Positions 51,150 to 63,100 of a stretch of 64,000 nt of DNA are shown here, in pieces. The stretch is from the NCBI GenBank assembly GCA_027627225.1, contig CM051025.1, positions 70,530,069 through 70,594,068 on the forward strand. Direction: 5' to 3'. How positions within the stretch are numbered: the stretch's first letter is position 1; each line of letters starts with the position of its first letter. A program made the translations under genes and the position numbers. A model generated the notes under the pieces. It saw nothing but the letters and a program-made list of their open reading frames with translations. It had not been told where the DNA came from and did no database searches. Origin of the DNA: Congeria kusceri (lineage: Eukaryota; Mollusca; Bivalvia; Myida; Dreissenidae).

Positions 51150-54100
51150 CTGAAAGAAAATCATCATGTTAAAGCACTTTTTACGAAATTTACAATACTT
51201 AATATATACCTATAAATTATGAGATGTTCTGATTATAAAAATTAATGAGCAAAAACAAAATAATACAGTAAGAATTTAATCCATTATTAATGAACTGTTA
51301 TGATTCAAACATAAATTAGAAGAAATTGTCTACCCTCAAATATCTTTTCCAAATAATGGTACTGTTTATAAATAATCACAGTAGAAATTTGTTCGATAGA
51401 GTGCACACTTTTGACCACTAAGCAAAGTCCAATGATACTAATGTACTCAATACTCGGTATTGAATAGCGTACTGATAATTTATAAATACCACAGGTTTTT
51501 GACACATTTTTGAAGCACATGTACATTTTTAAACATGCCGATAGTATTTACTTCCAGACTTGAATCGTGAAGTTACAATTATAGACAAGTTTTAAAGTAC
51601 TGGTAATATTTACTTCCAAAGGAAGTCTTAGATACAGTACATAATAATAATCAGTGTTTCTATACATGCATGAGTAACAAACATGTTCAAGTATAAGTGA
51701 TTAACACTCCTTATTTGTATAAAGCTAAGTTATGAATCCCAGAATACATTTTTCTCTTCAAGTTTTGCTTATAAACATTAATTCTCTATGATTAATGATC
51801 AAAATAATATGAACATCCCAAATATAATCTTACAAGTCTAACAATGGGAATGCAGTATCATTTACAAATTTAGCAGTTGATAAGAAAACTTGGGGTACAA
51901 TTTGTCATTTACTGAAAAAATTCTTTCGCGGTGTCTAGATTATGAACATTCTTGAAAAACACCCATTTCACGTGGCTTTAAATTAGCGCACTTCATTTTC
52001 ATGTATATATTTACTAGTTATCATATGAAAAGAAAATGAATGCAGGTTCTTAAAGGGACTTACACACAGATTTTCGCATTGTTTGAAGTATACCATTAAA
52101 TGCCTTGACAGATTTAAGCATCGGAACTAATAAGTTCAAGTCTAATAACAAAAAAAGTATCTAGAAAAAATAAAAAGTTGATCCCACCGAGGTTCGAACC
52201 GGGACCTCCGGATTAAAAGGCTATCGTCATAACCATTCAGCCATTCCATTCTTCTATATTTCACCCTGCATTATTTAGTTTCTGTAAGTGTTCCACGTGA
52301 TGTCAACAGTTTCAACAAAAACTACAGAAACACTCCAAATTATTCTATCGTTAGTGTTACAAATGCTTTTTTATTAGTTTATCAATTTCAACTGATATAA
52401 ACAAAACGGTTTTTACAGTATATTTCTAGGTCCATAGCGTTATTTTTCTTCCTTGTATACACTGTTCTTTTCTTTTTGGAATCGGCGACAAAAACTTGAA
52501 AAATTGTCAACGGGTCAATCTGTGCACAGGTCCCTTTAAATTCACACTTTGTATGGACCACGAAAATAAGACCACCGTGAAATAAAATGATTTTATTTCA
52601 GAGTACCTTCCAAATTGGTCACATAATTATAAGTTAGTTAGGGCCCATTTTAGCCCTTACCTTCCAAACTGGCCCCCAGAAATGGAGAAGTACTTGTTGA
52701 AGTCGAGACGCAGCAGGAGCTGCGCAAGGTGTGGGCTGGAGCTATTAGTGCGAACGCTTGACAGCATCTTGAACAGCAGACTGGTCTGACGCTGCAGGTT
52801 CTACAGAAATCAGTCATTCAATAGAGCGTTAACTATTGACCTATTCGAAAGCATAATTGTGTTTAGCGAAATTGGGTAGCGGAAACACTATTCTATACCA
52901 ATCACTAGTCTAATCTATGACTAGGCAATCATGATTTCAAAAGTGACAATATGGCCATAACATGATTGGAATATCAAACATATCTCAGTTATAATTATTT
53001 AATATTAAAAAAATAATACATATTGCTCATAATTGACAATATATTTCAGAGTAAAAAAGGTGGAAAACGAATAATCTAACTGAAAAACATCTTTCAGGTT
53101 TTATTGTTAATCTGTAGCCATTTGTCAGACATACAAAAAATGCTCTGTTGTATTTATTAGATTCAACATTTCCATCATCGGCAGTTACCGATTAACAGCA
53201 TTACCTTCGTAATAGTCTCCAGCTGAGTGGTATCCCTGTGTGACATGGGCGTCTCACAGCGGCCAACTAGAGCTGAGAACACCGAACACTGGTCCAAGAT
53301 CTCGTATAGGCAGTTGGCAACCTGGGTATTAATATATAGAGGTGGATAAGTAAAAGGTCTGTTTATTCTAACTAACTTAAAACTGTATTTAACGCATTTG
53401 TATATCGCAACTATCACAAGACAACTTTTTAAGAGCCAGGAATCAATGATGGCAGAATTGATGGTCTAAAATGTGCTTCAGTCTTTGAGATTTTTTTCTC
53501 AAATAACTATCTTAATTTATAGGTATGTCTTATATGTGATGGCATCCTGTACTCGCGTATTAACGGTATGTTTTGTTGATAGTTAGCCACTCAATCTCAA
53601 TACCCTGCATAGATCTAGTACATAATTATATTGCAGAAGGTAATGGAAACTGTAAAGTAATGAATAGATGTTACAAAAAATATGGGCCTTTTAATACAGA
53701 TATATGCAGTAATTGCCAATAACGAGGTAAAAGTTCACATACAAATAATTAATAATAACAGCTGAGACGTAACAAGAAGTTCATTACTCAGGAAGAATTT
53801 CAACACAACTAAGTAAGAAACTATTAAGAGGTAATGACGATGAACAAGAAACTTAGAAATTCCATGAAAACCAAATTTTTTAAATGAAATGCATACAAGA
53901 CAGTACTGTAAAAAAAAGTTCTGGATGCAAGGTGGTAGTCATCTAGCTATGGCAAGGAATACTAAAATTAAGGAATTGCTTATTTAGCCATTAATTAGAA
54001 CATTTAAGAATACTGGCCCTGTACAGAAGTATTTAAACATATGTGTAGTTTTCATCAATATACAAATCAGCTAGTGAATTACTGAGCAGAAAGCATTTTA

Positions 54101-57100
54101 TTTATTTTTAGTAATATTGACCTTGACCCTGCCCATCCAAGAATTAATCTATATGAAGTTTTTATTGCAAATCTCTATTTGTTTGAGTTATTGAGCGGAA
54201 ACCAAAAAAGCCTGACAGCCCCAACGACATACGCCAATCTAATAACTGAAATTATTCGAAGAAAAATTTGGTTAACAACGTGGCTCTAAAGATGCGGCAA
54301 TGCATTTTCCTGTGACTTGGTCACTGAATATACTACCACTTACCCCCTTCATGTGAACAAAGCTCTGTGCAAGAAAAGCAGACAGGAAATGGTCGTGAGC
54401 CACTTTGACAGCCACTTACCGCCTTCATGTGAACAAAGCTCTGTGCAAGAAAAGCAGACAGGAAATGGTCGTGAGCCACTTTTACAGCCACTTACCGCCT
54501 TCATGTGAACAAAGCTCTGTGCAAGAAGAGCAGACAGGAAATGGTCGTGAGCCACTTTGACAGCCTCATAGTCTCGAGTGTTATCTATTTTATCCAGCAG
54601 CACTCCATACTGGGACTCAATCACATCCACCTGTGGGAACAACATATCACGAGGGTTGAGCACAAAACTAATATACCTAATATAGAAATCAGAAGCAGAT
54701 ACAATGGTTTCATGCTCAACCCTTCAATTTTAAGCAACTCTATTAGAACAAGGGATGGCAACATCTCAACTTGTCCCACTTGGCCATTTTTAAGCTCGAC
54801 TATTCACCAAATAGTTTAAGCTATACTACTCATCCATTTGTCTGCGTCGGCGTAATGCTCTGGTTAAGGTCTGTGTGCAACAAATCCTTAACTGTGACCA
54901 GCATTTTAGCAAATTATGCCCCCTTTTGTACTTGAAGGCAGGTTAAGGTTTGCATGCAAGAGAAAATTCAGGTTAAAGTTTTCGTGCAACAAGTACATAT
55001 CTCTGTAATTACTACAGATATTCAATTGAAACTTCACACATGTCTTCTGGGTCATTATATAAGGTCACCGACCAAGGCCCATAACTCTTACCTGCAATTT
55101 AGCAGAATTATGCCCCTTTTTGAACTGGCATTTGTTCATACAGTTATTATACAGGAAATTCTGGCAAACATGCACTTGTCCACACATGCTCTGTGACAAC
55201 CTGGGCAAAACTGACATTTGATTTCCCCCCACCCCCTGAACAAATTTGGGTTGAGACCACCACTAAGCAGTAACTAAACTCAGCACTGAAAGTGCAGTTC
55301 TTTTTTTAATATCACATTTTCGATATGCATGTATTAAAACAGATAGTTTTCATATCTTACTTATATAATACATATAACTATATAAAACATGTAACAGAAC
55401 TAGACACCTATTTGTCTGATGTTCAAGTTCTTAATACTGGTTAAGTGCCATTTTTATCTAAAAAAAAAACACCACTGTGAGGTAATTTTAACAAGGCAGT
55501 CTAAAGGACAGCTACATCCCCCCCCCCCCGTGATCCTTCATTAGATTATAAAGGTAACTTTGAAGTATCACACTGATCTTAAATCAGTTTCATGAAAATT
55601 CCTCAAAGGGCATAGGAAATATGAAGCTGACATAAAAATGGAGGCTCAAACATTTAACCTTTAAGTGTGACCTTGACCTTGAGTTCGCAAGACTGCTCCA
55701 TGCCTTCTGCACATTGCCTCAATGTGATAAACATTTGAGCAAAGCTTTATAAAAATCCTTCAAAGGGCATAGGAGATATGGAACAGACACAAAAATGGAG
55801 GCTCAAACATTTGACCTTCAAGTGTGACCTTGACCTTGAGGTGGCATGACTGCCTCATGCCTTCTGCACATTGCCTCAATGTGATAAACATTTGAGGCAA
55901 GTTTCGTGAAAATCATTTAAAGGGCACAGGAGATATAGAACAGACCTGAAAATACAGGCTCAAATATTCAACCTTCAAGTGTGTCCTTGACCTTGAGTTG
56001 GCGTGACTGGCGTATGCCTTCTGCACATGGTCTCAATGAAAAAGCATTTGAGCCAAGTTTCATGAAAATCCTTCAAAGGGTATAGGGGATATGGAGCGGA
56101 CACGAAAAACAGACACGAAAATAGAGGCTAAAAAATTTAACATTCAAGTGTGACCTTGACCTTGAGCTGGCTTGAAAGGCTCATGCCTTCTGCACATCAA
56201 CTCAATGACTTAAACATTTGAGCCAAGTTTCATGAAAATCCTTCAAAAGGCATAGGAGATATGGAGCGGACACGAAATGGAGGCTCAAATATTTGACCTT
56301 CAAGTGTGACCTTGACCTTGAGCCAGCGTGACTGACTCATGCCTTCTGCACATCGTCTCAATGACCTTAACATTTGAGACAAGTTTCATGAAAATCCTTC
56401 AAAGGGTATAGGAGATATCGAGCGGACAAGAAATGCAGGCTCGAATATTTGACCTTCAAGTGTGACCTTGACCTTGAGCCGGCGTGACTGACTCATGCCT
56501 TCTGCACATCGTCTCAATGACCTAAACATGTGAGCCAAGTTTCATGAAAATCCTTCAAAGGGTATAGGAGATGTCGAGCGGACACGAAAATGTTACGGAC
56601 AGACGGACGGACGGACGAAGGGCATTCCTATAATCCCCCTCCCGCGGGGGATTAACAAAATATATAAGATTTTATTTATATTACATTTTAATGATAACTA
56701 ATAGATTTGATGTATTAACATTAACATTTTTAACTCGAACAAAACACCACTGAGAGGTAATTTTAACAAAATATGTAAGATTTTATTTGTATTACATTTT
56801 AATGATAACTAATGAATTTGATGCAGCAACTTTTCAAAGGTTACAATATTTCATCCTCAACTTTGTACCTAAACCATTTTCACCATGTTTTGGAAGTACT
56901 TTCCATTCGGGCAGAAGTCATACAATTTTCATTTGCCAGAATCCAGGGGTGGGTTGCTCAAAACTTTAACGGCCTGTTAAGCTAGCAGCCGTTAAAATTT
57001 GGATGAAGATATTTATGTAAATTAAATATAACAATATGAAACTGTGAGTTTATACTATATAAACTGTTGTGCTGGAATAATTATGAAATATTTGATAAGC

Positions 57101-60100
57101 AAGTTGCTCCGAATATTAATATTATTTACATCTAAAGTTAACAGACTGTTAGCTTAATTGGCCGTTAAAGTTTTGAGCAACTGGGCCCTGGTGAACTTAT
57201 CCAAAATTAGGAAAAAAATCTAAAATTTAGGTACCTTACCAGTTAAAAAAAATGATTGTGATGATGTTTATATACCAGTTCTGGATATTTTTGGTAACTA
57301 AATCTTTTACCTGTAGATAATACTGCAGATTATCAATGAGGAAAGACAGGTGGTTTCTCAGCTGCCACTTGGCGGTCTCATTCCTGTCTTTAGGCGCATG
57401 CTTACGGCTCATCTGTATGGACCAGCAGTGCTGTAGGTCCAGCTGGGCCCGGCGAACTATCAGCAGGAACCGGAATATGCGATTGTACCTACAACCACCG
57501 TCACCGTCAAGAACTTTGACCACACAGATTGTAGGTTAAATAAGTTTGTAATCTAGATCATTCCCTATAATCCCCTTACAATATCCTATACACATATATA
57601 TTATTAGTAGCAACACTTACAAGTTCTATTTTAAACTGTGGCAGTTCAACTATCCTACAAGAACGCCCAGCTGATGTCCAGACTTACTTTTCGAGGACTG
57701 ATGGAGTGAAGAAGATGTGGAGTGGCCACTGGACAGAGTAGTTCAGCGCGAGACTGCTCCAGCCAGGCTCAGAGGCTGAGGCACTGCTGCCACTGCTGCT
57801 ACTGCTGCCTTCCCCTGGAGTCAAAATAGATGGGAAGAGTGTAATCCAGAATTTGCTGCACCTTTATAGCATTTTTGACAAAAGTCTAACTTTTATGTGT
57901 TTAGGAAAAAATAGAAAAAGTATAGGAGCACGATGGATGATTATGTGTAAACAATATGGGACATATGATGAGATGAGTCAAGGACACTTTTCTGCATTGT
58001 ACTTGTTGCAGCAAAGTATCTAAATTCAAAGTACAATCCTCCAACAATATCTTAAATCTCTGTGCTCAAATACAAAATGAACATGCAAAAAGATGCTTAC
58101 GTTTCTGCGTCTTTGGTGCTTGTTTTACGGTCAGTTTAAATCTCTGAATCAGCGCTTCATCATGGAACAGAACGTTCCTCGCTGCTCTGAGGTAGGCCGC
58201 ATTCACATCTACAGGTTACATACGACACTTTAAATATATGACAGATAAACAGCCAAGGTCACATACAACACTTAAAACATGTGACAGATAAACAGCCTAG
58301 GGCACATACAACACTTCAAACATGTGACAGATAAACAGCCTAGTCACATAAAATACTTCAAACATGTGATAAATATACAGCCTAGGTCACAAACAACACT
58401 TCAAACCTGACAGATAAAAAGCCTACGTTACACACAACACTTCATACATGTGACAGATGAACACCCTAGGTCACATACAACACTTCAAACATGTGACAGA
58501 TAAACAGCCTAGGTCACATACAACACTTCAAATGTGACAGATAAACAGCCTAGGTTACAAACAACACTTCAAACATGTGACAGATAAACAGCCTAGGTCA
58601 CATACAACACTTCATATGTGAGAGATAAACAGCCTAGGTCACATACAACACTTCAAATGTGAGAGGTAAACAGCCTAGGTCACATACAACACTCCAAACA
58701 TGTGACAGATGAACAGCCAAAACGATCAGTCTAAAACGTCATATATAACAGTATGTACATTAGGGGTGCAACGATATACCGGTATATCGCGATACATGCT
58801 ATTGAAATATTGTATCGCAATATGGTTTTGCTGTACCGTATTTATAGAAACTTTATGTACAAAACACCATTTAACAAAATAATTAGTAATTACGACACCT
58901 TATATACGAAAGTTAATCCAACTTGAAAGTAAATATTCATGTTAATATTAAATAAGTTTTCCCACATAACACAGTTACCATTTTAATTCCAATACATGTT
59001 TATTTCATCACACGATTTAAATCTCCAATTTATCCACTGCAGCGAAACAACATTCAGATTTTTTGACACCCTTGACATGTCCCCTAGAACACAACTCTTC
59101 AATGCTCTATTGACAGTGCTTGTGTTGTTCAGGTACAGTAGAATTGATTGATGCTTTTGGACACCAGTCAGTGTGCTACACGCTTACTACAAACTGCTAG
59201 ACAATGGCCGAGTTCGGCAGTCACATCAAAGAATTTGAAGTCAAACCGACACACCGTAGCTGCAAACGGCTTGCAGATTTGGAAGCCTAGCTAACTGATG
59301 ACTTCACGCTGTCAATATTCTTAGTTTTAACACGTGGTATACCTGTGTTTGTAACGGATTTTATTGTTTGTTCAAATTGGAAAAAAAAAATGCATGGTAA
59401 TTAAATGCACATGTTTTATTGATAAAAAATCTTATGGAATTAATTACAAACAAACTATAATGAATATAATAATTAAACATGCTTATTTTTCTCAAAGAGT
59501 ATCATTTAAATACAATGTTGCAAAGTTCAATGTTTACAGTACCAGATCATGCACTTTAGTTCAATTGCTGCAGTTCCCTTCCTTTTGTGGGTTTAAAATA
59601 AGGAATTAAGAATGTTGGTGATTATAACATACTATTCACTTATTTAAAATATTTTTGAAGTTCAGCAACTGGACAAATAATCTTTTTTGACTGCTTGGTG
59701 TTGATGTAGTTACCTGTTTACTGTATGTACGATACAAAACAGTAAAATTGAGTTAAAACATGAAGTAGATGTGAATGATAGGTGTTATTGTACTGTCTAT
59801 TAATTTCGTCGTTATGTATTCAATACGTATTGCAATACGGTTTAAAGTATCGCAATATATTGCAATACGGGTTTTGCCGTATTGTTGCACCCCTAATGTA
59901 CGTCAGGATGTAATTAATTTTAAATAACAGTGTATTACGTCAGACTGCCAGTCTGATAAAAATAAATATTACAAAACTTAATTATTTTATCTAATACCAT
60001 TTTTAAACTCTGAAACTTAAACATTGTATAAAATGTATACAATACACCTGCAATATTTCAGTTTTATATCTGTTGCTGGATGTCAAATAGTGCTAAAAAA

Positions 60101-63100
60101 TGTTTCTATTACTTTCTTAAATTAAAACTTCAAAGAAATACCAGTAAACATTTCACAGCAGTCGAATTAAATCTAAAAAAGCATTTCAGAAATGCAAACC
60201 CACTCAACTAGATAACACAACTTTGTTACCATATTCTGTGGTGGGGGTGGGGGGCACCCTCAGCAGGTGATGTGCCTGGTCTATGAAGGCCAGGTAGAGT
60301 TCACCGCGACCCAGCAGGTAGAAGTCCTTGATAATCCGGAGATGGGTGAGCAGGTCCGCATCCTGCACCAGGATCTTCCACAGGATCTGCAGGAATCATA
60401 CTTGGGAGATAAGCCCAGGGGTGTGAAAATGCCAAAACTGTTCACTTGTCCATGGACAAGTTCATCGCAAAAATCTACTTGTCCGTATACAACAGTCACT
60501 TGTCCAAATAAAATATTGTTTTCAAGCCAGCCCTTCATTAAATGGTAAATAAAACACTATTTGTTATTCAAATGCATAAGAATATAATAATATGATAATT
60601 AACTGCCAATGGGCCTAGCTAGCTCAGTCGATAGAGCGCTGGACTGTCAATCCAGGGATCGTGAGTTCGAACCCAAGCCCCGCCACATAACTTGTGTGGG
60701 GACTGGGCATGAAATTATTTCTACGGCCATTCTCCCCCTACCTCTGATTCAAGTAGGGCAGTTGTCAGTTACTGGCATAAGTATGTGCACTTGGTACTGG
60801 TAAACCAGCTTAGATTGGATAAGCTTCCTCAGGAAAAGTGTGAGTAGTTTAACTGACTGCCGTGATGTGACTAAAATACTCTTAAAAAACGGCGAAAAAT
60901 CCAAACAAACAAACAAAACAAACAATTAACTACCAACTCTTACATCATGTTCACACCCTAAAATTGTATTTGTCCATGGACAAGTAGACAGAAAAGATTT
61001 ACTTGTCTGACAATTAAATTACCTGCGTCGGACACGTCGGGCAAAGGATTTCCACACCCCTGTGATAAGCAATTCATAACTACCTACTATAGCTTGGACA
61101 CATAGACACCGGGGCCGGCTAGCTCAGTTGGTAGAGTGCTGGACTCTCAATCCAGGGTTTGTGAGCTCGAGCCCCTCGGGCCCGGCTAGCTCAGTTGGTA
61201 GAGTGCTGGACTCTCAATCCAGGGTTTGGGATCTCCAGCCCCAGCCTGGCCCCATAACTTGTGTGGGGATTGGTCATTTAATTATTTCTACTCACATTTT
61301 CCCCCTACCTCTGATTCAAGTAGGGGAGTTGTCAGTTACTGGCATAGGTATGTGCACTAAGTACTGGTAAACCGCTTAGATCGCCTAAGCTTGCCCAGGA
61401 AAAGTGTGAGTAGTATAACTTACTGCCGTGATATGACTGAAATACTGTTAAAAACACCAAACAAATAGACCTGGTACTCATGAACTCTATGACCACAATT
61501 ACACACTTCATTGATTTCCTATGTTTATACTTGGTTTCATTTGTGCACTTGCTTCACATGTTTATTGACACCATAACTGTATTTTCATTGGACTACGCAT
61601 TTTATCTCCACTTAAATATGGAAACTAATAAATTCAACATAACAGATTTGCTATATATTCATGCACAAAGGCCAGAGTCAGGTAGAGTTGTCAGAGCTAT
61701 GATACATGTACATTTATTTTTAGGTTGAGGAGTAAGAATAAGGCACATTCTTAATAACAGACACTCAAGTATCTGCAGATGTTATAAATTATTCCAACAT
61801 GACACACACATTTCCGCTGTTAAATTGCCAACAAACAACTCGAAAATGTAGTTCTGAAACTGTAAAATATAGTTTGCCTTGTAATTGCAGAATATTTTCA
61901 CTTTTTCACTGATTATCTGTAAATAAACAATAATTTTTAGTTCTGATGCGCGTATATTAAACAACTTGAGCTAATGCCCTTGTCTTGCACATCAGAACTC
62001 AATATCGTTGTTTATTTACAGATAAACAACTCAAAATCGAAAATAGTTTTTTTATTAGCCAAAGGCTACAAATCTGCACATAATTATGGCTAAAGAAAAT
62101 ACTTGTTTGGCTAAAACTAAAACTTCCCAACAAGCTGTAATATATCCAAAACAAGTAGGATTTCAACACGGTCATGTAAATTTTGACAATTTGAAAATAT
62201 TTGCAAGCCCTAATTAAAGAATTAATACTGGCGCAGTGCCTAAAGCCGCCACTTGCCTAAATCCGCCACCCCATCCGAATAAGCATTTTTTTTACCGGCG
62301 ATTTCTATTTTGTTGATCTCAGTCAATCAGATACTTTCCCTTAACTACATGCGGGGAATCTATTTTATACTGCGCATGCGCATTTTTTAGGCCCCGCATT
62401 GTGTCCATGATAAAATTAAATTATCGCGTTTTAATATTATGTCCATGTGAGCATGTGCAACATAAAAATAACCATTATTCATTGGCATTACATACAATAA
62501 AAAGCGGGAAAAATTGCATATTAAGAGTGCAAATGTCTCGCCACTCAAAACCCTCATTATTTGTCCCACATGCACGCAGGGCCTCAGTTTCAGAGCTATT
62601 TTTATAAAAACAAATGAGTATTGGGAAGAAATTGAAACATTGTATTAACAACAGACAGCAAGCTGCGTAATATAGAAAATTAAATAAGAACAATAGTCAA
62701 ATGTGGAATAAGCACGTCACGGTTCCTGATCTACGATTTTCACCAAGCAACTTCGGATCACAGTGTTGTTTTTTTAAACACTAGAAAATGAACCTTAAAA
62801 AAACAAAAGTGGATTTTTTGTCAATAGGAGTCAAAACAAGTTGCTTTGAAAACAGAATTTATAAAACATTATTATTTTCGAGCAGTTTGAACATTTTAAA
62901 GCAGGGTGGCGGATTTAGGCATTCCCGCGCTCATGTTTTACACTGTTTAGGCCTTCAATTTGGATAAATATTTTTCATTTGCCAAGTATTTGAAATGTAA
63001 CCAAAACACCCCAGCAAATGCACAATAAACCTAACTTGGTTTATTTAAATGTCTATGTCAATCTGTAAACAACTATTGTAAATATCGTAAAAATACCCCC

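Noticed and set aside
54349..54495. A longer form of TUBGCP4 exon 6 reading through the duplicated donors.
   Set aside because: The frame after the true donor (VSGCKSGSR...) has no GCP4 similarity. The next exon joins correctly only from the donor at 54,495.
59364..59609. Transposase of hAT-like element C.
   Set aside because: 81 codons only, with no recognisable hAT motif and AT-rich random composition.
60267..60548. A plus-strand protein across 60.3 kb.
   Set aside because: It is the antisense of a TUBGCP4 exon and extends into a transposon.
60612..60686. A functional tRNA-Asp gene.
   Set aside because: The acceptor stem does not pair properly, and the sequence continues into a SINE body with an A-rich tail and target duplication.
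61114..61257. Two tandem tRNA-Glu genes.
   Set aside because: They are heads of one SINE. The second has a degraded B box, and no terminators follow.
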